Source of the DNA: Paralithodes platypus
Lineage: Eukaryota; Arthropoda; Malacostraca; Decapoda; Lithodidae
Assembly: GCA_032716605.1 (NCBI GenBank)
Contig: CM064509.1
Coordinates: 49,362,230-49,426,229, forward strand
Reading direction: 5' to 3'
Length of the DNA: 64,000 nucleotides
Shown: piece after piece, positions 12,370 through 24,663 of the stretch
Numbering within the stretch: position 1 is the first letter of the stretch
Layout of the letters: the number at the start of each line of letters is the position of its first letter
The notes under the pieces: generated by a model
The model's input: the letters and a program-made list of their open reading frames with translations, nothing else
The model's database searches: none
What the model was told of the DNA's origin: nothing
Program-made: the position numbers and the translations under genes

Positions 12370-12844
12370 TAGCTTGGAGTGGTACAGGTGTTGGTGTACA
12401 GGTACTGCGGATGATGTACACTCACGCGTACTAAAAGTAGCTCAGGGGTGGGTCCTTCCTTCCCCTACTCCACGCTGGGCAGGTGGAAGGGGGGAGTCGG
12501 GTCTAAGCCTACCCCCACCTTTCACCCCCAAACTATCCCCAACTCCCCCACCTTCTTGATTGTTCTCATGCATTTCAAATTATTGCTAAACCATCATTGC
12601 ACATGCTTACAATGGCCAACATTTATTATTTATTAGGAATTTATTAAAACAATATACTGTATAACTATTCTCAATATGAGTCTCTATACACAACGTGGGT
12701 TACAAGATTCTCAGCTGTAGTGATCTGCTTCTCTCTCTCTCTCTTAACACACAGACTACGAGGTCAGTTCATTTAAGTTTATACAATATGTAATGGGTTT
12801 GACAATTTGGATCATAGCAAAATGTTTAGCCTCAATATGAATAC

Positions 12845-13008
12845 AATACGCAACCATGGCTGGCAGTTGAAATTGAAAAGGTTCAGCACTAGTATTTATG
12901 GAAACTGTTTCCCATTTAAGATCTGTTCTACCATGGAACAAACTTTTCTCAGAAGTTGTAAACATTTCCACAGTTGAGCAGTTCAAGAAAACAGTAGTGA
13001 GTAGATAG
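12845..13008 (+). pseudogene. CR1/L2-type RT C-terminal tail remnant (copy 3)
   Basis: Same remnant as at 6828, same sequence state as copy 2. Confidence 0.6.
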
Positions 13009-13850
13009 CATTTTACACTCTGTAAAAAGTGTAGTGCACTGAACAATGTCTCTCCTTCCACTTCGAATATTTCCCCGAAATGGACCGCAAGGTCTTTGAG
13101 AAACTAACTATTCCTTGTAACACTGTAACTCTTTCATAGCACACTCTTTCTTCTACAACCAAGATATAATGGGTCTGATTGCTTAGTTAAAATAGGACTT
13201 TAGAGGCTATCAACCCTATTGGATTATTAAGCCAGCACATTGTAAGTCGAGAATAACTTCAGGACTGGAGCCTCTCTGCGATAACTCCAGTCCCTTGTCT
13301 GATTTGGATATATTCCCCTTTATTAGTGTGTGTGATGAATGTTCCCTGCATTCGATACACATAGAGAAGAGTTAATGGTAAAACTGTCTATTAAACCTAT
13401 GCAATATTTTGGGGTTTGTAGAGGTGATTGGCTGGAATCACAGATAAGATAGAGACAGAGGAGGGGGAAGTGAAAAGGCGAGCCCTGCTACTCAAGGGCT
13501 CGATACTCAACCTTTACTTAAAGTTAACACCGACTTTGATTGTAAGTTGTATAGAGCTCTACATTTAATTGACTGAAAACAAAGTGCATAGGCCACATAG
13601 AATTGAATACAGACCGTTTATAGTATGTATGGTATTGAATAAATGGGCGAAACTGATTGAAATTATAAACGAAGCGGTCAATAAAAGTTGCAACACTATT
13701 CCTGTCAATGTTTGCCTTTAGACCTAGGCACGTGTTGATGTGTATTGCAATAATGGTGAACATAATCTCCTGAATACTGAATGAGATTGGATTTAATTAC
13801 GGTATTATTATATTCAAATCACATTAAGTTTTGGTCGTAGAAAGTAGTGC

Positions 13851-13881
<31 letters not shown>

Positions 13882-14338
13882 CTACTACAGCCAAGGTTCG
13901 TGTAACCTACGTTGTGGCTGGGGTGGTCGGGGGCCGGGGGAGTGACCATGGTCTCTGGGTCTTCTCCTGGATGACCTACTGTGGGTTTCAGAGGCCGTGT
14001 GGCATCGTTTTTCGGGAATAACTTATTAATAAACAGTTGGATCAGTATGATATTTTGACACAGCTTTTTTCACACCGTCCCCTAATTTATGTCAATATAG
14101 TGCATTACCAAAAGTGAAGAAATAAGCCACTTGTCCCTGTGTCATGAGGTTAAAGTCGCACATTAATGACTAAGAAACGGACTAGGCTACCGTGGCTTAC
14201 CTGTGAGAACCACCAATCCATTATTGCTCCTCCATCAAACACGGTAGTTATCAGCCACCACCCAACCCTATTATCGCCTTTAAATTCAAGTAATCTGTCA
14301 ATATCAGGTCTATATATAAAAAAATGCATACTGTTTGT

Positions 14339-15153
14339 ATATTTATATTTGATATTGACAGATAACTTGAATTTAAAGGCGATACTAGGGTTGGGTGGTG
14401 GCTGATAACTACCGTGTTAGATGGAGGAACAATAATGGGTGGGTGGTTCTCACAGGTAAGCCACGGTATAGCCTTGTCCGTATCTTAGTCATTAATGTGC
14501 GACTTTAACCTCATAACACAGGGACATGTGGCTTATTTCTACACTTTTGGTAATGCAGTATATTGACAAAAAATAGGGGACGGTATGACAAAAACTGTGT
14601 CAAAATATCATACTGATCCAACTATTTGTTAATAAGTTATTCCCGAAAAACGATGCCACACGGTCTCTGAAACCCATTAGTAGATGTGTATTAATTTGTG
14701 TTTTGTTTATGTGTGTTCGTTGTTTTCTGTTGTGTTTTGTGTTGTCCCTGTTCTTGCTTGCCCCCCCCCCCCTCCCCCACAAACAAAAAAAGAAAAGAAA
14801 AAAAGGGAAAAGTGGGGATTGGGCCTGAATAATAGATAGATAGAAATAGACGTTGTGTATAGACACTCATTTTGAGAATACAATTATACAGTATATTGTA
14901 TTAATAAATTCCTAATACATTTTAAATATAGGCCAATGTAAGCATGTGCAAAGATGGTTTAACAATGATTTACAATGCATGAGAACAATCGTCTCCAATC
15001 ACTAACTGCCAGCTAGAGAAGGAAGGTGAGGGAGTTGGGGATAGTTTGTGGGTGGAAGGTGGGGTAGACTTGGGTCCCCCCTTCCACCTGCCCAGGGTGG
15101 AGTAGGGGAAGGAAAGACCCACCCCTGAGCAACTGTTAGTACGCGTGAGTGTA
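14339..15153 (-). repeat. Inverted, internally deleted part copy of the 6-kb unit
   Basis: 14339-14692 is the reverse complement of about 13975-14338, forming a ~355-base-arm palindrome centred near 14338. 14867-15153 is the reverse complement of about 12399-12675. The 1.3 kb that should lie between these two blocks is missing and is replaced by about 175 bases (14693-14866) of unrelated low-complexity DNA: TGTTTTG repeats, a C run at 14761-14774, then an A/G-rich run. Divergence from the direct copies is visibly higher than between the direct copies, so the inverted block is older or belongs to a more distant unit. Confidence 0.85.
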
Positions 15154-16528
15154 CCTCACAACTATTAGGTCAGTGGTGGAATATGCCAGCCCCGATCTCT
15201 CTTGCCTTGGTGAAGGAAGGTTGGATAAAATAGAAACTATCCAAAATGAAGCTATGCGGGTTATATTAAACTGCCCCAAAAATGCGATGGTAGCTGCTAT
15301 GAGGTTAGAATTAAATTTAACAACCTTGCGACACAGAATAGAGGAAGTAAACCTAGTATCGGCAATGAGACATATACGGTCAGGTAGTGGTGACAAATTG
15401 GCACAAGACGTCAACGATGGCATACGTAAAATTCGAACCTTCAGGAGGCAAGGCAAGAGGGGATACCTGAAAGAACTAATACATCAAGTAGAGAAATTTG
15501 ACCTAATACATTTCTTTCTGGTCGAAGAGAGGGCACAAAAACCTCCACCTTGAGAAGATAAAGGCGTGGATATAAATATTATCAAGCTGGGGAAAAAGAA
15601 AAGTATGTACGAGACTGAGGAACTTAAAATAATTGTTGAAGAAAAGATAAATGAATTAAAAGATGATAATGTTGCGCAAGTATACTGCGATGGCTCTGTC
15701 ACAGGAAATGGGAGAGCAGGATGTGGGATACTGGTGAGTGACGATGTAGGTAACGATAACATATACAGTGAATATTATTATAGAATAAGTAACAACGTGT
15801 CTTCTACGCAGGCAGAAATATGTGCTATGTTATGCGGGTTAAATAAAATAAGAGGGGGAGAAGGTGATGTGTGCTTTTTCGTAGACAGTCGAAGTGCTTT
15901 GGAATCTTTGAACAGCAAAAAACCCGTGTATGAAAAGCTGGTATCTCAGTGCAAGATTATTATAGATGAACTACGCAATAATGGGAGAATGGTAAAATTT
16001 ACGTGGATACCTTCACATGTTGGGATAATAAATAATGAAAGAGCGGACGAACTTGCTAAATTAGGAACGGAGAAAGACACAATAGATTACGAGTGCATTC
16101 AATCTTTAAGACAAATTAAATCAACAATTAGAAAAAAACAAGAGGATGCGGAACTTGTTATGATGCAAGAAAAACACGCGAATAGTGCGACATTCTATCA
16201 CTATAATAACGTTGCACGGCGAACTAGCTTCATATACGGAAACTTAAGAAGTGCTTGGAAGGACTCCTTGTGCACACAACTTAGGTTAGGATATTGTTAT
16301 ATGTGGGAACGTGGTGTTCCTTAAGGAGAACACGAAATATGTTGTCAACTATGTAAAGAACCAAGAAGTCATACCTTAAATCATTATATACTGCACTGCC
16401 AACACCTAGCGAAATATAGAAACAATGTCATAGATAAGGTCGATGAACAAATTATATGGATGTTCAATCATAATAAGATTACTCAAATAATAGCCAAATG
16501 CAAAAATATACAATACATCGTAAGGTAA
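15154..16528 (+). pseudogene. LINE ORF2 end: RT thumb, RNase H, zinc motif
   Basis: One reading frame runs from the RT thumb (VVEYASPDLSCLG, then IETIQNEAMRVIL) through an RNase H type I domain to a C-terminal zinc motif. The RNase H acidic residues are all present: D in YCDGS (about 15690), E in TQAEICA, D in FVDSRSAL and D in NERADELAK, and a WIPSHVG motif precedes the last. The C-terminal motif is C-x2-C then H-x4-C (about 16337-16410), typical after RNase H in Outcast/LOA/I-type elements. Only two in-frame stops interrupt it, TGA at 15551-15553 and TAA at 16322-16324; there are no frameshifts. RNase H removes the RNA strand during target-primed reverse transcription. The fragment lacks endonuclease and RT catalytic motifs and cannot act alone. 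Confidence 0.85.
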
Positions 16529-17026
16529 ATATACATAAAACAAAGTTTAGGATTTAGTGTTATGATTATTATGTAATAATAAATGTGTATGTATATACTG
16601 TATATTGTTATATTTGTGTGTTATTGTATGAATGAGTGTGTGTATATGTATGTATGTAGGTATATGTACCTGCATGTGTATGTATGTGTGTGTGTATGTA
16701 TATGTGTATATACAGTATGTGTGTATATACTGTATATGTATATATGTGTGTATGGGTGTATGTATGTGTGTGTATATGTAGGTTTGTTCTTATGTATGTG
16801 TGTATATATATACTATTTATATTATCGTTGTTGTTATTACTATTATTATTGGTGTGGTTATTGTTACCAATCTTGTAGATGTTATTTTAGTTTGTATCAT
16901 TACTATAGTTATTGCTGCTATTCCTAGCATTAATAGTATTGTCATTGCTACTACGAATAGCATCTCATCGACTATGCCATTACTAGTGTGATATATATAA
17001 GAACTGTATTTACTGTATATTAGTAA

Positions 17027-17665
17027 CCTGACAAGCGCGATATAGACCTAGGTGCTAGGGTAGTTATTTGTGCATTTCTAGCCCTGGATTCTGACAGAAT
17101 TCGTTATATTTACAATATAAAGCATTATTTGTTTTCGGTATGCTTTTATTTTACATATATGATGTATATATGAACCTTCAAGAGTGCTAAAATAAGTGGG
17201 AAAAGCATTTGGGTGGTGAAAAACGAAGATATTGGCCACCCGGTCATAATCTCAGGCGAGAGAGAGCCACAGGCAGCCCTCCCCTCTCGCTGTCTGGGAG
17301 TCAACTGAGACGAGCGGGGCGGTGTGTGCCGGTGTCTGGGTGTTGCATAACGATCTTTTATGCAACCCACTTGTGCTACATTATCGCGGGAGAGAAAAAT
17401 AACCGATAAATGATGATAATAAGAGGAAAAATAGGTGATAATTGAGGAGGGGGGGAAGGGGGAATAAGGTGGGGAAGGAGGGGAGGGGGAGGGGTGAGAA
17501 ACACATGGATGAGTACTAGAGGGGAATTATCTCACCTAGAGACAAAATCCTTTGTTTTGATAGGCCCTTTTTTTTTTTGGAAGGCTTTTTTTATGGTCTT
17601 GCTTCCGTGAGGCCTATCACGTTCCCTATAGGAAGCCTTCCGTGAGGCCTATCGCGCTTGCCGGG
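17027..17665. mobile_element. TTAA MITE with CAAGCGCGATA inverted ends (copy 1)
   Basis: A 639-base non-coding element. Ends are CCTGACAAGCGCGATA and TATCGCGCTTGCCGGG, a 16-base terminal inverted repeat with two mismatches. The right flank is TTAA (17666-17669); the left is GTAA (17023-17026), a decayed site. A second copy in the opposite orientation lies at 30556-31192. A subterminal motif, GCGATAGGCCTCACGGAAG in one reading direction, occurs twice near the right end. Confidence 0.85.
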
Positions 17666-18026
17666 TTAACAATTGGTTTTGTTAACACAAAACAAATGTA
17701 TACTTTTTGGAAATTGGGGATGAAACTGGAGTGGGAGGGTCATTCTATGACATTAAGGGAAGTAGCAGGATTATAACAACCCCGCGCTAAGCCTAAGCCC
17801 AGCTTAGCGAAGGGTCCTTCTTAAACAGTTAGGGACAACCGGTGTGCTAACAAGTATAGAGATAAAACTTACTAAATGTTGTTTTCATGTTTGTGTTTAT
17901 ATTGTACATGTATAATATGAGTAGGGTAAAAGAATGTTTTACCACCTTTGCCCTTTTGAGACGTGTAATTATGTATTCCCATGTATTTATGCTTTCTCAA
18001 TAAAGAATCAAATCAACTCAATCAAA

Positions 18027-19225
18027 TCCACCTCCCACTACCGCCTGCCTGCCTCCCTCCCTCTCTCTCTCTCTCTGGCATCGTGAAGTCACTGTGCGAG
18101 TAATACGAGTTTGAGGAGAGATACTCACAATGCAATGAATATTTGAATGGACAAGTATACTCACCTGGTTGAAAACGATATATTATTATTTACATGGACT
18201 CGACAAGTTTTGACTCTCACAACCGCTCTTCACAACTCAATAGATCTCCAAATAGAGTCGAAACTTGGCGTGTCCTAGTAAATACTAACTAGAATCAGTC
18301 TATCAAAATATGTTGAACTGTGACTGGAATCTGGCAACAAGGGCAACGCATGGGGACATCCCCCGATATAAAAAAAGCCATGTATGAGCGTAGTGTAGCC
18401 GAGTCTAGGGCGAAGCAAGGCAGTCCTCTAACCTCCTATTATCATGGAAAGAACACTGCCAGGGAACTATGGTAGGTTTAGTGGAGTGTAGATTGTTATT
18501 TGTTATGGATGTTCAATCTGCTTGCCACCACTGACGGAGGAGTTAGGTAACGTTTGAGAAATAATCAGATACAGGAATAGGTCACGGCATGATCTAATCG
18601 AGTAGATTTATTATTTTATGCAAAAAGTCATAGTATTGCCAATATACACTAGATATATTATATTTCTAAACATTAATGTAAACTAACTGTATATATATTT
18701 CCTACATATCAAATATGACTAAATTATAATAGGCTATACAGTATACTTGTGTTGCATTCACTTACAAAGTTGTGTATACTGTATCTATTATATACCATTT
18801 CCCTAGTAAGCTAGAATACTCGGTGTGCCTTATCTACATTGCTATGGTTGATCATTATTAAATATTCAATCATTAATATCCGGAACGGAGTCTTAATACA
18901 GTATTCTAATTTATTTTGATTATATTCCTATGCAAGAGTAAAACATTAATTTTAGTTGTAGAACATACTAATATTCCTTGCATTATGATAATGAAGTAGT
19001 GTGTGTGTGTGTGTGTGTGTGTGGTTGTGTGTGTGTGTTCTATTGGTATGGTCGTATTCCACCAATAGACACAAAGTTTCTCGCTTACTTTGGCGCTACC
19101 TGGACGTATCGAACAGAGCCATCTATGGATAGCCAAAAACATCATATCTCGGTTTGCCTCGAATACCGCCGTCAGAGGGCATTAATGGATGGCTGAAGAT
19201 CCATACCACGACTTTAGTCCCAGAC
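18027..19225. other. No gene seen; CT-rich start and (GT)n
   Basis: About 1.2 kb without a supportable gene. It opens with a pyrimidine-rich stretch (18027-18076) resembling the minisatellite at the start of the window and contains a GT run at about 18999-19040. The open frames at 18906-19196 are translations of that run and its flank. Confidence 0.5.
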
Positions 19226-19894
19226 TGTACACCCATTCATAAAAGAAAGGTACCCCCCTGATCGAGAGATCTGAAGCATCATGCTATTTAGTTGTGGTAA
19301 CACTGGTCCTGAACCATCGACGTCACGAAAGTGGGTGGTGACTGTGGATTGTGGGAGGGAGTAGGGACCTGATCTGAACGAAGCAATGCTTCACTTCGCA
19401 TTGAAAATCGTTTTGCTACTTCTCTCTTTCTCTCTCTCGGAAAGGACGTCCTTCCTCGAGTCTTTGAAGCATTTTTAAAAATAGATCTGACATAAGACGT
19501 CCATCTGAAATTGGCATAGGCCTACTCCAAGGATATCACTATTCGAAAAAATTGCCAAATTTGTATTATTGAAAATTATGTAGGATTCAGGTGGGATATG
19601 TCTATTAGAAAACAGAATGTAATTAGTTTATAGAAAGATAGACAGACAGAGAGATAGATGTAGATATATAGATATATATGTGGATATGAGAGAGAGAGAT
19701 AATTGGCAAAACGATTTTCAATGCGAAGTGAAACATTGCTTCGTTTAGATCAGCTCCCTACTCCCTCTCACAATCCACTGACACCACCCACTTACGTGCC
19801 GTCGATGGTTTAGTGCCAGTGTTACCACAACTAAATAGCATGAGGCTTCAGATCTCTCGATCAGGGGGTACCTTTCTTTTATGATGGGTGTACA
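19226..19894. mobile_element. Foldback element 1
   Basis: Arms of about 190 bases (19226-19416 and 19706-19894) are inverted copies of each other, separated by a 290-base spacer. The outer ends are TGTACACCCAT and its inverse. The arms are roughly 85-90% alike by eye. The spacer carries GATA/AGAGAG simple repeats and no coding frame. Termini resemble those of foldback element 2. Confidence 0.75.
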
Positions 19895-19989
19895 TCCGAA
19901 AATTTGAAATAAACGTCAAAATGTATACGACTCTGGCTCTTATCCTTCTATTCATATACAAGATTCGATACCCTGGAGGCGAATCTACT

Positions 19990-20028
<39 letters not shown>

Positions 20029-20396
20029 TATGAAATGTCGGGTTGTTATTTCAACTCGACTGGTTATAATCTCTATTGCAATCTTATAATAAGATATCTT
20101 GAGATAGAATATGCTCAACAGGGTCGCGTCTAGCTTTATGTATCTTGCACCAACTCTTTATTCCAAGGCAACATTCACACAATATTGCTTCACACTTTAG
20201 TTTATTCAATTTGCATGATGTATGATATATAGAATATTGTTTTGTCATATAGGGCAGACAATACAGGTAGGCTACTCAAGTGACGTATCAAAGATAGAAT
20301 GGTCTATAATGATATTTTGGTTATAATTAGTCACGTTACACTTACACACAGTATACAGTAGATAATATAAATATGCAGGAATACTAGTGTTATACA
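19895..20396. other. AT-rich spacer with (TA)n
   Basis: No gene seen. A TA dinucleotide run lies at about 19996-20030. Confidence 0.5.
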
Positions 20397-22626
20397 TGTA
20401 CACTCGGCCGCAATTCCGCGTGGGTCACCTAGTCGTAGGGTTTGGGTAAATCCGTTATGTAGTTTGTTCGCTCTGAATATAGTAAGATCTCACACTCCCC
20501 TCCCTGAATCAATCGAAGATTTTGCCCCATAGATGGCGCAGCTTGATGGGAAGGGAGGGAGCTTGTCGTAGTGTTAAAAGGGTAGGACACAATGGGAGGA
20601 GGTGACGTTTTATAACATGCAGTGACGAGTGTTAAACTTATTTAGTTTTACTTGTTCATACAATAATGTTCCCGAAACTAATTCGTAATGAACAGTAGAT
20701 TCCCTCTTTCAGTAACTGAAACGTCACTCTCTCTCTCTCTCCACCCACTTTATTGGTATGAATAAAATAATAGTACAGATCATACTATATAATATATAAC
20801 ATACACCTTTTGTTAGCAAACTTCAAACTAGCGACAAATTAGATTAACAGAAGTAGTAAACTATTATTATTTAGATGAGTTACCTTTGTAGTGTCAAAAT
20901 ATGTCGATCTGTGGATGACTTACCTCAAGCATGAGAGTCACAGTTAATACTGAGTCGGTGGGCTATTGATTACATTGATCAGGATTCATTAAGATTGGTA
21001 ATATCATTATCAAGATTCTAAATTACCTGTGGCCAGAAAGAAAACATTGCATATGATCACATTGATACATTAAACCAAATGGTAGAGGTATGACATGTCT
21101 GATTTATATATTTAACAATTAATTTACATCGAGGCAAATTTGTTGATAAAACATTTCCCTCAGGAATATCAGTATATTTAGAGTAGCTGGCAACAGTGTT
21201 TAAACTTAGATACAAAATTCCTCTCTGTTTATGGCGATTTTAAAGTCGATTTTCCTGTGCATCAAGGTAAACTACCCATTCCCTCCCCCAAATGGATAGT
21301 TTGAGTCTCGTTTCACCTTTATTGCTCTCTGACATTAGGTTGAAATTAGTATGGATCTTCATAAAGAGCTCCTTACCAAAACTTCTGCTGAAAATACACA
21401 CTTCCTACTCGACAGGCTTACCAACATTTATCAGGGTAAATTCTATGACCTTAACTATTCAGCTATAGTACCAATCTAATTCTTTCTGATTAACTTGCTC
21501 TATAGACAAATGCTAATAATTGATGTGTGCTAACCTAGAAACAATAAATAAAATAATTACTAAAGTATATGAAAAATCTGTTGGTATCACGGAAGAGCCA
21601 AGTCTGGTTTCTCAGAGAGAGAGAGAGAGAGAGAGAGAAGTTGCACTGTGTTAATCGATTTATGTAGTAAATATGGTATTGATAAATAATTTGTGCATTA
21701 CCTTGGTAACAGTGAGACTATGAGTAACTACATGTAAACTCAGGTTAATAGATATCACAAATAGACCACGGTATACACAGATAATATTATTCCACACATA
21801 TAATTATTTATGCTGATATGTTATACTCTTTGCATGTGGTTTGTTACATATTGCCAAGTCTGATAATATAAGATAATGTGATACAGGGGGAAATATTTAC
21901 CTAGAGTAAATTACCCTCGAGAATTGCAATCCACTTTTTCCCCAACACATTATTTCCTTGATCTATTTACTTTACTATGACTGTCTAATAAATATAAATT
22001 AAATAAATATAATTACTGAAGTTAATTGAGTATACCTTTATCAATTGTTCATATTACCGCAAACATAATGTTTATCAACAGGACAATTAATATTTGTCAT
22101 TGTTATATTGCATTGCGCAATAATCTTGTATGATCAAGCTACACATTTATTTTGAAATTAATTGAAAAAAAGCTAGATAATCGAATGAGTTACCTCGGCA
22201 TATAGAAGCTTATGAAGGTGATACTTTCACGTCCACCTCCTCTCGGGAGATAAGGTTGTCTGGCAATAGATGGATATATAGATAGATAGATAGATAAATC
22301 AGATTAGCGAGTTCACATAATATGATATGACATCAAGATTTGTGTGCAATGATTAACCGAAGTTGTAAGAGGAAGCATAAACAAGCGAACAGGGGAACGT
22401 CCAAAGGGATCCTAATGCATCATTCATATAAACATAACTATATTTAAGCCAATTAGTGAAATATGCTGAAAAAGTGTGCAAAACTAATACAAAGTAAAGA
22501 GTAAGTAAGGCCATGCCAGTATAAAAAGAGATACAATATATAGTACATAAATAAATTTAGCTTTATCATTTTCCACCCGTCCACGAACACAAAACCTCTA
22601 TGCATTCGTGTCCCGATCGCCCTTTA

Positions 22627-22663
<37 letters not shown>

Positions 22664-23574
22664 AAATATCCTAAATTTAGTTATTATACATTCATCCACC
22701 AGTCTAAACAATCCCACCACAACTCCTCCACCTCCACCCACCTTGTTAGTCACCTCGCCACCCTTACCTCCCTCCATCCCTTAGTGACAACTATACTCTA
22801 TTTTTTTCCCAGCTGATCGTAAATTGAATCTCTTATTAGCTGATTTCTCGATACTTAATGGAAATATATGAAATTACTATGGCTGTGTGTCATATTAATG
22901 CCAAGTTTTCAGAATAAACATCATCTTTTGCTACAAAATCTACCTTATAGCCGAGTAACAAAGATAGAAACATGACAATTTACCCTCAGCTGGGAAAAAA
23001 TAGGCTAGAGGATAGAAAAAAGTCCGAACTCGGAGAGGGAGAGGAAGGTGGATAATTATACATGGCCGCGTCAGTATAATGTTACTTCGTGGTGCTACTT
23101 CAAAATATATTCTTCTCAAGTTCTCATCATATTGCTGAATACATTTCATAATGTGATTCATTAAAGGTGTAAATGGATATATATAATAGTGTTACTTTCA
23201 ACATTCTGTATACCTCTTATAACATAGAGAGAGAGAGAGTGACGTTTCAGTTACTGAAAGAGGGAATCTACTGTTCATTACGAATTAGTTTCGGGAACAT
23301 TATTGTATGAACAAGTAAAAGTAAATACGGTAAGTTTAACATTCGTCACTGTATGTAATAGAATGTCACCTCCTCCCATTGTGTCCTACCCTTTTAACAC
23401 TACGACAAGCTCCCTCCCTTCCCATCAAGCTGCGCCATCTATGGTGCAAAATCTTCGATTGATTCAGGGAGGGGAGTGTGAGATCTTACTATATTCAGAG
23501 CGAACAAACTACACAACGGATTTACCCAAACCCTATGACTAGGTGGCCCACGCGGAATTGCGGCCGAGTGTACA
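20397..23574. mobile_element. Foldback element 2 with 350-base arms
   Basis: Left arm 20397-20740 and right arm 23226-23574 are inverted copies, about 90% alike by eye, whose outer ends read TGTACACTCGGCCG and its inverse; the inner ends finish in a CT/GA run. The 2.5-kb interior (20741-23225) is AT-rich, with GA at 21615-21637, GATA near 22268-22295 and CA at about 22628-22661. It has no frame with transposase-like motifs in any of the translations I could read. It is therefore a non-autonomous large-TIR element, or two separate elements in opposite orientation. Confidence 0.7.
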
Positions 23575-24000
23575 TAGGAAATCAAATCAAATGATAACGT
23601 ATATGTGAGTATAACGTCTAGCGTGAAGACTTCTGGCATAAGGGGAATTGACTTGACTTTACGTTCACGAGCGTGGGGAGGTGAGCGCTTATCAAGGGGA
23701 TTAAGAAAGGGTCACACAGGTAAGATAAATACAAGGTAGTGCGTTTGACCCTAGGTCAGAGTGACTGCTTTGGTATGAATTTACAATTCGAAATAGTGCG
23801 ACTATAAGACACTAGTGAATAGTAAATATATACTAAGGAGCTTATCGACAGGGTGGTTTAAGTAGGAATTTACTTATCTTGTAAACTTGAGCTTGAAACT
23901 AGGAGCCCGACGCGCCAACCCGCCAACAGCACTTCGCTCTCGCTGCTCGAAATTTGACCATAACTTGAGTACTCCATTACTCATCCCCTTATTTGTTTGC
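23575..24000. other. No gene seen
   Basis: Sequence between foldback element 2 and the CR1 5' region. Contains no supported frame; the CR1 element may begin anywhere from about 23.9 to 24.1 kb. Confidence 0.4.
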
Positions 24001-24029
24001 ATGAGCTGTAGCTAAGCTCTAGCTTAACT

Positions 24030-24440
24030 GCCCTGTAGTTGCTTTGCATGTAATTTTGCTGTGTTTTTGACTGATAAACGTTTGTTTATCGAGACTGCTT
24101 TTGTTTACATTTGTACCAGTTAGTGACGACCGACGCTCTAAAGTAAACAAACTACTTGCTTGTTTCATATTATAAAGTTCTAGCACTTATTGTAGATATT
24201 TTAGCCCTCACTGTAGTTAAGTGCTTAGCAAACCACCCAGTAGTTATCTTGCATGACATTGTACTGTAGTTTTGACTGATAAACGTTTGTTTTTCAAAAT
24301 TCTATTTGTCAAGTTAGTAGAGACGCCGCCGATACCAGCGCCACCTGTGTACGCATAAACAAACCCTCTTCTTGTATTTTATATATCAAAGTCTAGCCAA
24401 TACTGTACTTGGTTGAACTTTTTATCTTGGTTATCTATAT
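24030..24440. repeat. Two degenerate ~210-base direct repeats
   Basis: Two diverged copies sharing ACTGATAAACGTTTGTTT (about 24070 and 24281), with GTAGTT-GCATG strings before and AAACAAAC-CTTGT strings after. Probably part of the CR1 5' untranslated/promoter region, since tandem 5' repeats are common in such elements; function not shown. Confidence 0.5.
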
Positions 24441-24663
24441 AAATCGCACACACTAACATTTGTCAAGATAGTTTTAATATTGGGTTAAAATAATTTAGTT
24501 ACTGTAATACTTTTTGATAGCCTATTTATTAATCGCATTTCAGATATTTGTCACCATATTAATAGGCCTCTCACACTCTTGCCAGGGATATTACTAACTC
24601 CATTATTATTATTATTGTGTCGACCACTGTATAAACTAATATACAGGCTTTAGCCTAACTGTG

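Larger units (their letters stand above)
12049..14338. repeat. 6-kb tandem unit, copy 3 (partial)
   Basis: Third copy, matching 1-2342 of the unit and then stopping just before the point where copies 1 and 2 enter the BEL/Pao fragment. Includes the CT minisatellite (12019-12267), a shortened GA run (13854-13881), and landmarks listed separately. At 14338 the sequence folds back on itself. Confidence 0.92.
15154..18026 (+). mobile_element. 5'-truncated LINE with RNase H (I/Outcast/LOA-like)
   Basis: Non-LTR element that begins inside the RT thumb, directly at the break with the inverted repeat, and ends with AATAAA followed by an AATCA-rich tail (18000-18026). It carries the end of RT, an RNase H domain and a CCHC-like zinc motif. 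A TG/TA microsatellite (about 16570-16830) and a TTAA MITE (17027-17665) lie in the 3' region. Right of the tail the sequence returns to a CACCTCCCACTACC string like that of the CT minisatellite, so the insertion site may have been in that array. Confidence 0.75.

Noticed and set aside
16583..16991. Tyr/Cys/Val-rich open frames
   Set aside because: They read through a TG/TA/TAT microsatellite in three frames; composition is explained by the simple repeat.
20741..23225. Transposase inside foldback element 2
   Set aside because: The frames here are short, AT-driven and lack DDE or zinc-finger motifs; I see no coding evidence.
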